From Mucilaginibacter yixingensis (GTDB taxonomy: Bacteria > Bacteroidota > Bacteroidia > Sphingobacteriales > Sphingobacteriaceae), in NCBI RefSeq assembly GCF_041080815.1, contig NZ_CP160205.1:620001-684000 (forward strand): a stretch of DNA of 64,000 nt, in the 5' to 3' direction. The position numbers were made by a program, and so were the translations under genes. The notes under the pieces are model-generated. The model was not told where the DNA came from. It did no database searches and saw only the letters and a list, made by a program, of their open reading frames with translations. Below, piece by piece: positions 25,620 through 33,574 of this stretch (the stretch's first letter is position 1; the number at the start of each line of letters is the position of its first letter).

Positions 25620-26672
25620 ATGGTAAGCTTTTTTGAATCAAATCTGGCCGAGCTTTCGGTGCATTATGTGGGTAATCAGTCTAAAGATGAGCACTATGTG
25701 TTGTCTGAAAAATCATTGACTTTTAAAGACGAGACTATCAGCGAGTTGCTGAAGCAATATTTTCTTACGCCCTTCGGGAAGGTGAACGAGGTGTATCACC
25801 TGATGCATCATGCTGATATCAACCTGAATGAGATCTATCATTTCGCCGGAAAAATATTTGAAGATTCGCTGCGCTTACATGAGGTGTCTGAACTCATTGC
25901 TAAACATCTGTATAACGTATCGGGGCACCCCAATATAAAATCGGGCGAGTTGTATGTGGGCTATTTTGAGAATGTGCAAATAGAAGGCGATTTGCACGAT
26001 GTCATCGGCATCTTCAAATCAGAAAACAAGGAGACTTACCTGAAAGTGTTTCCGCAGGACGAGGGTTTTGAGGTTGATTACGAAGAGAACGCCATCAATA
26101 TCAACAAGCTTGATAAAGGCTGCCTGATCTTCAACACAGCTAAAGAGGAAGGTTATAAGGTAGTAGTGATTGACCATACCAATCGCAGCAATGACGCCGT
26201 CTACTGGAAGGACGATTTTCTGCAGCTGAAGATCCGTAACGATAATTTTAATCAGACCAACAATACGCTCAGCATTTACAAAAATTTTGTCACCCAAAAA
26301 TTGGACGACGAGTTTGATATGACTAAAGCCGATAAGATAGATCTGCTTAACCGGTCCATGAAATATTTCAAGGAGAAAGAAACTTTTGATATGGACGAGT
26401 TTACCGGCGAGGTTATTGGCAATCCGCAGGCAATAGAGTCATTTAAAAACTATAAAAACCAATACGAACAGGAGTTTGACACGCCTATTGCCGATAGCTT
26501 TGACATCTCGTCAAACGCTGTAAAAAAACAAGCGCGCGTTTACAAAAGCGTACTTAAGCTTGACCGTAACTTCCATATCTATATTCACGGTGACAAAGAG
26601 CTGATAGAAAAAGGTTTTGACGACGAGAAGGCAATGAACTATTATAAAGTTTACTTTAAAGAGGAGCAGTAG
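25620..26672 (+). CDS. Nucleoid-associated protein (NdpA/YejK family)
   Basis: A 350-residue soluble protein matching the 37-kDa nucleoid-associated family, which has this length. Recognisable parts are SELIAKHLYNVSGHPNIKSGELYVGYFENVQIEG in the middle and DEFDMTKADKIDLLNRSMKYFKEKETFDMDEF later. The E. coli member YejK is nucleoid-associated; its role is poorly defined. The gene stands alone on the plus strand, 30 bp before the next gene. Confidence 0.85.
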   Translation: MVSFFESNLAELSVHYVGNQSKDEHYVLSEKSLTFKDETISELLKQYFLTPFGKVNEVYHLMHHADINLNEIYHFAGKIFEDSLRLHEVSELIAKHLYNVSGHPNIKSGELYVGYFENVQIEGDLHDVIGIFKSENKETYLKVFPQDEGFEVDYEENAININKLDKGCLIFNTAKEEGYKVVVIDHTNRSNDAVYWKDDFLQLKIRNDNFNQTNNTLSIYKNFVTQKLDDEFDMTKADKIDLLNRSMKYFKEKETFDMDEFTGEVIGNPQAIESFKNYKNQYEQEFDTPIADSFDISSNAVKKQARVYKSVLKLDRNFHIYIHGDKELIEKGFDDEKAMNYYKVYFKEEQ

Positions 26673-26702
26673 GGGTTGAAGGACCGATCTCAAATTTTTG
26701 CC

Positions 26703-27452
26703 ATGAAATACCTTTTTACCTTATTCTTGATCGCAATTGTAAGTCAGGGCGTCTTCGCACAGGCCTTCTATGTAGTTAATGATCCAGATGGGTATGTTAA
26801 TGTACGGGCGGATAGGAGTCCAACTTCTAAAGTTAAAGGTAGGATTAATAGGGGGGAGGTTGTGCTGTTAGGAGATGTGAAGCCACAGGACGCTTGGTGG
26901 CCAGTATATACTCCAAGTTTAACCACTGTTTATGATACAGGCAAAGTTGGAAGTGTACCCCGGGAAGGCTTTGTTCTATTAGGCTATGTTTATAAAAATA
27001 GATTAATATCCATCGAACATTTGCCAAGCGCCGGTCGGTTGAAATTGCAAGGAAAGTTACCCGCTCAACACCTAATTATTCAAAATGACCGGGTCCGGCT
27101 AAGCCTAACCACGCAGATATTTAATAGAAAGGCACATCATGTTCTAATCCAACACGGTTCTGTAGATAAAATTGACGGGAAGCAGCCTTACGGTATTGAT
27201 GGCGAGCTGCCGCATACCGAGATCAAGGGTATGGAGCTACTAATTGATGGAATTCCTGTTTCAATTCCCCGCGATGATTTTAATGATTTGTTTGAACCCA
27301 GGCTTGAATCCTTAAACGTTTATATTGATAAACGGGGTTGCATCTATATATGTATGCCCAATAATAGTGATGGTGCAGGCTCATATGGAGTAGTTTGGGT
27401 GGTTAAAGACAGTAAAGTGATAGCCCGTTACTTAGATAACAGTGAAGCATAA
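26703..27452 (+). CDS. Secreted protein with SH3b-like N-terminal domain
   Basis: The start at 26703 gives a clean signal peptide (MKYLFTLFLIAIVSQGVFAQ); the longer frame from 26676 does not. Residues ~22-90 resemble a bacterial SH3 domain (VVNDPDGYVNVRADRSPTSKVKGRINRGEVVLL), which often binds peptidoglycan. The remaining ~150 residues are not recognised. It could be a wall-associated periplasmic protein. A strong terminator follows at once. Confidence 0.75.
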   Translation: MKYLFTLFLIAIVSQGVFAQAFYVVNDPDGYVNVRADRSPTSKVKGRINRGEVVLLGDVKPQDAWWPVYTPSLTTVYDTGKVGSVPREGFVLLGYVYKNRLISIEHLPSAGRLKLQGKLPAQHLIIQNDRVRLSLTTQIFNRKAHHVLIQHGSVDKIDGKQPYGIDGELPHTEIKGMELLIDGIPVSIPRDDFNDLFEPRLESLNVYIDKRGCIYICMPNNSDGAGSYGVVWVVKDSKVIARYLDNSEA

Positions 27453-27453
27453 A

Positions 27454-27486
27454 AGAAGCGCCCTTTCTTAGGGCGCTTCTTTTTTT
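27454..27486. terminator. Bidirectional intrinsic terminator
   Basis: AGAAGCGCCC-n7-GGGCGCTTCT followed by T6 on the plus strand; the minus strand also ends in a T-run. It serves both the SH3b gene and the convergent WXXGXW gene. Confidence 0.92.
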
Positions 27487-27775
27487 ATCTCCAATAGCCG
27501 CGGTGCCAGTGGTAGCCGCGTTGTGAGCGTTCCCATGAACCACCTACCCAAACACGACCGGTGCGCGGGCGGGTATAATATCCGTTTCTGTAAACGTAGC
27601 GTCCGCCATTCCAAACCCATTCGCCAGATACCCAGACGGCACCATCATACGGTGCTACCGGACGGCTGTATACCGGTTCGGCAGGTTGGTCGGTCACATA
27701 ATAATCGCCTGCACAGGCGGTTAATAAGCTGCCCAAAAGGACCAGGCCGATCAACAGTTTATTTGCTGTTTTCAT
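27485..27775 (-). CDS. Small WXXGXW-repeat lipoprotein
   Basis: Starting at 27775 gives a 96-residue lipoprotein (MKTANKLLIG...LLTACAGDYY, lipidated Cys). A start at 27844 would overlap the upstream gene and bury the signal. The mature part is built of aromatic/glycine repeats of the YXWXXGXX/WXXGXW type (WVSGEWVWNGGRYVYRNGYY, VWVGGSWERSQRGYHWHRGYW). Such lipoproteins are frequent in Bacteroidota and Proteobacteria and have no settled function; an envelope role is likely. Confidence 0.8.
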   Translation of the reverse strand: MKTANKLLIGLVLLGSLLTACAGDYYVTDQPAEPVYSRPVAPYDGAVWVSGEWVWNGGRYVYRNGYYTRPRTGRVWVGGSWERSQRGYHWHRGYWR

Positions 27776-27830
27776 AACTGATAGATTTACCATATAGTAT
27801 GACAAACAGCGTGCCGAATGGTTTAAAACC

Positions 27831-28727
27831 TTATTTTCTGGCAAATTTGGGCGCTATCACCAAGTCTTTACTGCCGGTGGTGTACTGATAAAAGCCCATT
27901 CCGCTTTTGACGCCCAGGTGCCCGGCAGTTACCATGTTTACCAGCAATGGGCAAGGCGCATATTTAGCATTGCCAAAACCTTGATGAAGCACTTTTAAAA
28001 TGGCCACGCACACATCCAGCCCAATAAAATCTGCCAGTTGCAGCGGCCCCATTGGGTGAGCCATGCCCAGTTTCATTACCGTATCAATTTCTTCAACGCC
28101 GGCAACGCCCTCATATAGGGTGTAGATGGCCTCGTTAATCATGGGCATTAGTATGCGGTTAGCTACAAAGCCGGGATAGTCATTCACCTCAACGGGCACT
28201 TTATTTAGCTGGCGCGATAGATTCATCACCTTGGCGGCAACGGCATCAGTAGTTGCATAGCCACGTATTACCTCCACTAATGGCATAACCGGTACGGGGT
28301 TCATAAAATGCATCCCAATAACGTTGCCCGGGTTTTTGGTAACGGCTGCAATTTGTGTGATAGATATAGACGATGTATTGGTGGCCAATATCACTTCATC
28401 GCCGCACAAACTGCTCAGTTGCTTAAAAAGCTTTAGTTTGATATCTGGATTCTCCGTGGCTGCTTCTATAACCAGATCGGCCCCGGCTATGGCTGCTGCC
28501 AGATCTGTCCCTGTCTTGATATTATTGAGCGTCGCCGTTTTGATGCGCTCATCAATGCTGCCCTTCTTGATCTGGCGATCAAGATTACCTGAAATTTTAT
28601 TAATAGCTTTTTCAAGGGCTTCTGTACTTAAGTCAGTCAGCTGCACATTAAAGTTGTGCTGCGCAAAGGTGTGGGCAATGCCGTTGCCCATGGTGCCGGC
28701 TCCTATAACGGTAATGTTTCTTATCAT
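27831..28727 (-). CDS. 3-hydroxybutyryl-CoA (3-hydroxyacyl-CoA) dehydrogenase
   Basis: A 298-residue enzyme. A Rossmann NAD-binding start (ITVIGAGTMGNGIAHTFAQ) is followed by the family signatures ATNTSSISITQIAA and GMHFMNPVPVMPLVEVIRG (catalytic His), then the C-terminal domain VNDYPGFVANRILMPMINEAI...HPMGPLQLADFIGLD. It oxidises 3-hydroxyacyl-CoA to 3-oxoacyl-CoA in fatty-acid or butyrate/PHB metabolism. No other beta-oxidation gene is adjacent. Confidence 0.93.
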   Translation of the reverse strand: MIRNITVIGAGTMGNGIAHTFAQHNFNVQLTDLSTEALEKAINKISGNLDRQIKKGSIDERIKTATLNNIKTGTDLAAAIAGADLVIEAATENPDIKLKLFKQLSSLCGDEVILATNTSSISITQIAAVTKNPGNVIGMHFMNPVPVMPLVEVIRGYATTDAVAAKVMNLSRQLNKVPVEVNDYPGFVANRILMPMINEAIYTLYEGVAGVEEIDTVMKLGMAHPMGPLQLADFIGLDVCVAILKVLHQGFGNAKYAPCPLLVNMVTAGHLGVKSGMGFYQYTTGSKDLVIAPKFARK

Positions 28728-28822
28728 ATCTGTTCCGGGTTACTGATGAGTACAATATCGAAATCATATTGTAATTATTTGATAAAAAATCGGCTGTTAT
28801 GTAACTGTCGCACTACATTCGT

Positions 28823-29458
28823 TTATAGTGGATTATGTTTAATCTGATCTTGTAGAACAACCGCCTGTTTGCTTATTTCTGAAGATGTCAATTCCTTTAA
28901 TAGTCCAACCCGGTAAATGTTCACCGTTTCACCCGCATAATGATGGATGGCTTGTTCTGAATAGGGATCAGTATCGCCATTAAAAACAATAGCTTTTATG
29001 GGGATATAATACTGACGTAGCAGGGCGATGGATAGCAGGGTATGATTGATACTCCCAAGGTAATTGCGCGATACCAGAACAACTTCGGCATCCAGCTTTT
29101 TGATCATATCTATGATGAAATGGCGGTCATTAAGTGGCACCATCAATCCGCCTGCGCCTTCAATAATTAATTGGTTGTTGGTTTGCGGGGCTACAATTTT
29201 TTCCAGGTTGATCTCCACACCATCCAGCGCTGCCGATTTATGGGGCGAGAAAGGTTGTGTCAATCGATAAGCCTCAGGATGAAAAACCGTTTGTGTATTG
29301 GCAACCAGTCGCTGCACTTTCATGGTGTCACTATTATCCAGATCGCCGGATTGTACCGGTTTCCAATAGTCAGCATGCAAGGCTTCTACCAATATAGCCG
29401 ATACAATGGTTTTACCCACATCGGTACCAATGCCGGTTATAAATAGTGGTTTTTTCAT
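28823..29458 (-). CDS. bioD: Dethiobiotin synthetase
   Basis: A 211-residue enzyme with the P-loop FITGIGTDVGKTIVSAIL (10-27), the substrate motif KPVQSGD and the nucleotide motif EGAGGLMVPL. It closes the ureido ring of biotin using ATP and CO2. Its ATG overlaps the bioF stop by 4 bp, a tight operon. bioA and bioB are not in the window. Confidence 0.95.
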   Translation of the reverse strand: MKKPLFITGIGTDVGKTIVSAILVEALHADYWKPVQSGDLDNSDTMKVQRLVANTQTVFHPEAYRLTQPFSPHKSAALDGVEINLEKIVAPQTNNQLIIEGAGGLMVPLNDRHFIIDMIKKLDAEVVLVSRNYLGSINHTLLSIALLRQYYIPIKAIVFNGDTDPYSEQAIHHYAGETVNIYRVGLLKELTSSEISKQAVVLQDQIKHNPL

Positions 29459-30570
29459 AGTGTAAAATTATTAATCAAATCGGCAAGTGTGTCAATCTCC
29501 CCGTCAGTATTAAAAGCGTGGAGACAGATGCGCAGGCGTTCTGTGCCTGCCGCTACCGTCGGGCTCAGTACAGGTCTTACATCAAATCCGTTTGTTTGCA
29601 AGTGGCTGGCCATAGCGCGCGCCTTTTCATTACTGCCGGCAACAATGCATTGTATGGCGCTATCGCTGGGAATGATTTGTACTGATGCACTCACCTTGCT
29701 TTTAAAACGATTAATATGCTGATGCAGTTTTTCTGTTTGTGCCGATGACGATTCCAGCAGTTGATATGCCATCTTAATGGTGGTCAACTGATGCAGCGGA
29801 GCGGCCGTGGTATATATAAATGAGCGTGAGAAATTAACCAGATAATCATGCAGCAAGTGGCTTCCTGCAATTGCCGCGCCATGACAGCCCATGGCCTTAC
29901 CGTAGGTGATGATCTTGGCAAATACTTGCTGCTGTAGTCCGGCAGTTTCTACCAATCCATAACCGAACACGCCGGTTGCATGGGCTTCGTCTACAATTAA
30001 GGCGGCATCATATTGCGCCGCCAATTGGGCGATTGCCGCCAGCGGAGCACGATCGCCATCCATAGAATAAATACTCTCTACCGCAACGTAAACTCTGCCA
30101 GCGGCATTCTTGAGTTTCTGCTCTAAGGCTGATAGGTCGTTATGTTTAAACGTATAGCGGTTGGCATTGCTCAGGCGGATGCCATCTATAATGGATGCAT
30201 GGATCAGCTCGTCGGTAATGACGGTGTCGCCGCGTTGGGGCAGCGAAGAGAATAGGCCCACATTGGCATCATAACCAGAGTTATAAAGCAGGGCGGCTTC
30301 AAAACCGTGGGTCTGCGCAATCTGATTTTCCAAAGCTTCAGCATAAGCGGTATTGCCCGCCAGTAGCCGGGAGCCGCCGGAGCCATTTTGCGAAGGCAGT
30401 GCACGCAGCTCGTCGTCAACACGCTGCTTCAGGGTTGCAGAACGGGCAAAGCCGAGATAATCATTGGAGCAAAAATCGGCCAGTTGGGTGGCTGGTTTTT
30501 GCTCACGATAATTGCCGGCCGTTTTTCGGGCCTGCAGGCTTTGTTGGATGAACGCTTGGACTTTATTCAA
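29455..30570 (-). CDS. bioF: 8-amino-7-oxononanoate synthase
   Basis: A 371-residue PLP enzyme: CSNDYLGFA near the start, GSGGSRLLAGN, VDEAHATGVFG (PLP Asp) and TYGKAMGCHGAA, where Lys forms the Schiff base. It condenses pimeloyl-thioester and alanine in biotin synthesis. The frame starts with TTG at 30570 (MNKVQAFIQQSLQ); no upstream ATG is present in frame and the next residues match normal BioF N-termini. bioD follows in a 4-bp overlap. Confidence 0.95.
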   Translation of the reverse strand: MNKVQAFIQQSLQARKTAGNYREQKPATQLADFCSNDYLGFARSATLKQRVDDELRALPSQNGSGGSRLLAGNTAYAEALENQIAQTHGFEAALLYNSGYDANVGLFSSLPQRGDTVITDELIHASIIDGIRLSNANRYTFKHNDLSALEQKLKNAAGRVYVAVESIYSMDGDRAPLAAIAQLAAQYDAALIVDEAHATGVFGYGLVETAGLQQQVFAKIITYGKAMGCHGAAIAGSHLLHDYLVNFSRSFIYTTAAPLHQLTTIKMAYQLLESSSAQTEKLHQHINRFKSKVSASVQIIPSDSAIQCIVAGSNEKARAMASHLQTNGFDVRPVLSPTVAAGTERLRICLHAFNTDGEIDTLADLINNFTL

Positions 30571-30594
30571 AGCAAATAAATTTGCGCTAAAATA

Positions 30595-30623
30595 AAGAAA
30601 GCGGCCGAATGGGCCGCTTTCTT
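30595..30623. terminator. Intrinsic terminator between the Spy-like gene and bioF
   Basis: AAGAAAGCGGCC pairs with GGCCGCTTTCTT around GAATG. It ends the Spy-like transcript 20 bp after its stop. Confidence 0.8.
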
Positions 30624-30643
30624 ACTTCTCGAAAATCTTTTAA

Positions 30644-31057
30644 TTAGTTGCCTGCAGGAGGAGTACCGCCGCCGTTGCCGCCGTTACCACCACCATTGCC
30701 GCCTCTGCCGCCCATACGGCTCATTCTGTCGGCCATCATTTTGTCATAAGCAGTAGCCTGATCAGCAGTTAAAACAGCTTTGATCTTGGTGTTTGAAGCT
30801 TCCATTAAAGGACGGAATGCTTGTCTCATTGCCTGACGATCGCCGTTAGCAGCTTTCATCAAACTGTCTCTTTTCACTGCCTGATCTTTGTAGATAGCAG
30901 TGATCTTTGCAGTTTGATCATCATTCAGCTTTAACTCTGTTTGCAGTGATTTAGCCTGTTCTTCCGGGCTACGTTGCATACGGCCACCGCCACCCTGGGC
31001 GAAGCTCATCGCGGTTGCTCCAATTACGAAGCAGCATACTAACAATAACTTTTTCAT
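30644..31057 (-). CDS. Periplasmic Spy/CpxP-like protein
   Basis: A 137-residue protein: signal peptide (MKKLLLVCCFVIGATAMSFAQ), then two LTxxQ-like helical motifs (LKLNDDQTAKITAIYKD and KAVLTADQATAYDKMMADR). It ends in a Gly/Asn tail (GGNGGGNGGNGGG). Spy/CpxP proteins are periplasmic chaperones or sensors of envelope or metal stress. No CpxAR-type pair is adjacent, so function here is by fold only. Confidence 0.75.
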   Translation of the reverse strand: MKKLLLVCCFVIGATAMSFAQGGGGRMQRSPEEQAKSLQTELKLNDDQTAKITAIYKDQAVKRDSLMKAANGDRQAMRQAFRPLMEASNTKIKAVLTADQATAYDKMMADRMSRMGGRGGNGGGNGGNGGGTPPAGN

Positions 31058-31144
31058 TCTTTAAGTTTTTAAGTTAGAATAAAGATATACGCAATTGGTT
31101 TAATAGCAACTGTGTAACTTAATTGTTATATGCCTCTTTTTTAC

Positions 31145-31924
31145 TTAGTTAGTGTTGTTTTTTTGCAGGTCTGATATGCTGCGCTGCATTTGGGCCATCA
31201 TGCTGGTCAGGCTTTCCATGGTTGGTTCTGGTGTGGGCTCTGGCAGGTGGGTTGAAAAGTAGCCTTTGGCTTTCCAGATCTCCAGGATGTCTTCGCCATT
31301 AATATCATAAGGCTCATATACCGGGTTGTCTGATACCAGTTTCAGTTTTTTATTGTCTTTAAACTTGTTGCCTGCGCGTTTGTAAACCACACCATCATTT
31401 TTTGAGATGATTACGTAGGTTTCTCCGGCTTTAACATCTGTCCAGCGCTCCAGGTATTCGCCTATAATAATACTACCGGTTTGCAGCGGCAGCATCGAGT
31501 CGCCTTTAATTTCAAAAGCGCGGTAGGTGCCCTGCTTAAACATAGGCAGGTGGAACTTAGGCAGCTCGGCCACAAATTGCGGATCGGCATAACCGTTCAG
31601 GTAGCCGGCGCTAGCTTTAACAGGCACTAATTCAATGTTTTCGTTCTCGTCTTTATCTACCGTAATAGATAATATACGCAGGTTGCTGCCTTCGCCTTTT
31701 GGTTTGGGGGCCCAGCCTTCGTCAATAGTTTCATTAATAAAGTCGTCAACGCTCACATCAAAATACAATGCTAGTTTTTTTAGTAGATCATATTTTGGAT
31801 CTGCGCGATCCTCTTCATATGCGCCTACTAATGAGCGTTTTATACCAATTTCATCGGCGAATGCCTGCTGGGTTAAGCCCTTCTTTTTCCTAAGAAACTT
31901 AATATTTTGTGAAATTATTGACAT
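31145..31924 (-). CDS. LexA/CI-like transcriptional regulator (XRE helix-turn-helix + S24 domain)
   Basis: A 259-residue protein. An N-terminal XRE domain (7-60, KGLTQQAFADEIGIKRSLVGAYEE) is joined to an S24 peptidase-like domain (~95-225). Ser143 (KGDSMLP) and Lys182 (VVYKRAG) are the self-cleavage dyad, and an Ala106-Gly107 pair lies where cleavage occurs in LexA/CI proteins. The C-terminus is a short coiled coil (MESLTSMMAQMQRSISDLQ). It probably represses itself and the divergent GIY-YIG gene through the palindrome at 31938-31956 and may respond to DNA damage. Confidence 0.85.
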   Translation of the reverse strand: MSIISQNIKFLRKKKGLTQQAFADEIGIKRSLVGAYEEDRADPKYDLLKKLALYFDVSVDDFINETIDEGWAPKPKGEGSNLRILSITVDKDENENIELVPVKASAGYLNGYADPQFVAELPKFHLPMFKQGTYRAFEIKGDSMLPLQTGSIIIGEYLERWTDVKAGETYVIISKNDGVVYKRAGNKFKDNKKLKLVSDNPVYEPYDINGEDILEIWKAKGYFSTHLPEPTPEPTMESLTSMMAQMQRSISDLQKNNTN

Positions 31925-31930
31925 AAAAAA

Positions 31931-31961
31931 TTTGGATTTACTAAATATGTTAGTAATTTTA
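31931..31961 (+). promoter_or_regulatory. Promoter of the GIY-YIG-like gene
   Basis: TTTG (31931-31934), a 19-base spacer and TAATTTTA (31954-31961, 7/8 to TAnnTTTG) make a Bacteroidota-type promoter reading toward 32010. Confidence 0.5.
31938..31956. promoter_or_regulatory. Palindromic operator inside the promoter spacer
   Basis: TTACTAA-ATATG-TTAGTAA, perfect 7-bp arms. It fills the spacer of the promoter above, and a half site TTAGTA recurs at 31973-31978. Likely bound by the adjacent XRE-S24 regulator. Confidence 0.65.
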
Positions 31962-32009
31962 TGCTCATAAAGTTAGTATTTATTTTTTGAGCCACAAAAT
32001 TTTTTTGTC

Positions 32010-32369
32010 ATGAAACGCTTCATCTACATCATAACAGACAGAAACAGAACTAATTTGCATGTTGGTCTTTGTGCAGATTTGCTAAAGACTTTGGAGTTTT
32101 ACAGCCAGATGCCTAACCTGTTTTTTGATAATTCGCGCCAGTTGAGCCGTCTGGTCTACTTTGAGGAGATCAATACCGAAGAGCAAGCCGTTGAACGCTT
32201 CAAATACGTAAGCACTTTTACCCGCCCAATGAAAGAGAAAATGATTAGGGCTGTAAACCCGGATTGGATTGATTTGACGGTTGGCTTAAATGCCGAACGC
32301 AGCGCACGCTTTGCACGCCCGCAAATGCGCCCGGCTATTTCATCTAACCGCAGAGCGGTTACTGTTTAA
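32010..32369 (+). CDS. Degenerate GIY-YIG-domain protein
   Basis: A 119-residue protein. FIYIITDRN...LHVGLCADL stands in place of the GIY...YIG strands, and the later AVERFKYVSTFTRPMKEKMIRAVNPDWIDL matches the family's C-terminal half, including the metal-ligand Glu. The Arg expected in the first helix is missing (DLLKTLEFY), so nuclease activity is doubtful. A basic tail (ARPQMRPAISSNRRAV) could bind nucleic acid. Divergent from the XRE-S24 regulator; its end overlaps the msrB end by 11 bp. Confidence 0.7.
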   Translation: MKRFIYIITDRNRTNLHVGLCADLLKTLEFYSQMPNLFFDNSRQLSRLVYFEEINTEEQAVERFKYVSTFTRPMKEKMIRAVNPDWIDLTVGLNAERSARFARPQMRPAISSNRRAVTV

Positions 32370-32844
32370 TAAATTTAAATGCGTAAGAGTTCATGCAGTA
32401 GCGCTTGCCGCCCCGATTTACGGGGCCATCGTCAAACACATGACCGAGGTGCAGACCGGTGCTTTTTTCAATAACCTCATCTCGCACCATGCCGAAGCTG
32501 GCATCGCGGCGGATCTCTATCTTTTTAGGATCTACAGGTTTTACAAAGCTGGGCCAGCCGGTGCCGCTGTCAAATTTGTCGGCAGATGTAAACAACGTAT
32601 CGCCGGTTGCAGCGCTTACATAAATGCCTTTCTGGTGATTATTCCAGTAGGGGTTATCGAACGGCGTTTCCGTTCCGCTGTTCACCATGATATCATAAGC
32701 TTCGGGCGAAAGGATTTTTTTCCACTCCGCAGCAGATCTGGCTTTTGGGCGTTTAGGTTGATTCTTATCCGGGTTGTTATTATGCTGACATGCTAATATG
32801 GCTATCGTCCCAATAACCAATACTAAAAGGAATATCTTTTTCAT
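32359..32844 (-). CDS. msrB: Peptide-methionine (R)-S-oxide reductase MsrB (lipoprotein, zinc-free type)
   Basis: A 161-residue protein with a lipoprotein signal (IGTIAILACQHNN), so it acts in the envelope. The MsrB fold is clear: FDSGTGWPSF, TGLHLGHVFDDGP, and the catalytic Cys150 in RYCMNS. The four zinc-binding cysteines found in many MsrBs are absent (GIYVSAATGDTLF instead of a CxxC loop). It reduces methionine-R-sulfoxide in exported proteins. Confidence 0.92.
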   Translation of the reverse strand: MKKIFLLVLVIGTIAILACQHNNNPDKNQPKRPKARSAAEWKKILSPEAYDIMVNSGTETPFDNPYWNNHQKGIYVSAATGDTLFTSADKFDSGTGWPSFVKPVDPKKIEIRRDASFGMVRDEVIEKSTGLHLGHVFDDGPVNRGGKRYCMNSYAFKFIKQ

Positions 32845-32897
32845 ATATAGCTAAATACGGACTGGCCTGTCAGACGGTTTCTGTGGGATTGTCAGCC

Positions 32898-33482
32898 CTA
32901 TATCATACGTTTCTTCGGCACCACAACAGCGGTAACAATATGCACCATGCCGTTGCTTTGCTCAATATCAAACGTTTTGATAATGCTTTGTCCACCGTTC
33001 TCGTCGGTTAATACAATGTTGCGGTTGGCATCAATAGTAGCAGAAAGCTTACTGCCGGATAGGGTAGTATATACCGCGCTGCCATTATGTTCTTTAATGT
33101 TGCGGGCAATATCTTTGGCCGTTACTCTACCCGGAATGGCGTGGTAGGTAAGCAGGTTGCTCAGTTCAAACTTATGGGCGGGTTTCAGCAGGCTGTCCAG
33201 TTCGCCTGCGGGTAGTTTGGCAAAAGCAGCGTTGGTTGGGGCAAAAAGGGTAATGGGGCCTTTGCTCTCAAATGTTTCTACAAGACCGGCTTTATTAATG
33301 GCGTTAACAAGCGTAGTATAATCGGTTGATTTAGAAAAATTTTGGATGATATTCTGGTTGGTGGTCATGTTTACACCGTCTACCACTTTGGTTTTTACGC
33401 CTTTTGAGGTGGTATCAGTGCGTTGTGCAAAACAGGTGGCGGTCATTAAACTCAGTATCAAAATCAATCCGGTACACTTCAT
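32898..33482 (-). CDS. Secreted fasciclin-domain protein
   Basis: A 194-residue protein with a signal peptide (ILSLMTATCFAQ) and one FAS1 domain (~45-190): TLVNAINKAGLVETFESKGPITLFAPTNAAFAKLP, LLTYHAIPGRVTAKDI, and IEQSNGMVHIVTAVVVP. FAS1 proteins mediate adhesion or bind polymers at the surface. It is a single-gene unit. Confidence 0.9.
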   Translation of the reverse strand: MKCTGLILILSLMTATCFAQRTDTTSKGVKTKVVDGVNMTTNQNIIQNFSKSTDYTTLVNAINKAGLVETFESKGPITLFAPTNAAFAKLPAGELDSLLKPAHKFELSNLLTYHAIPGRVTAKDIARNIKEHNGSAVYTTLSGSKLSATIDANRNIVLTDENGGQSIIKTFDIEQSNGMVHIVTAVVVPKKRMI

Positions 33483-33574
33483 ATCTCTTATCTTATATTA
33501 ACTACAATACCAATAGAACAGATAAAGCGGCAAAAGAGCCGCTTTATATACAAAGGTATAAATAATAATTTTGT

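Noticed and set aside
32290..32796. Plus-strand 168-residue gene
   Set aside because: Covers the msrB gene antisense and overlaps the GIY-YIG gene; msrB has clear catalytic motifs.
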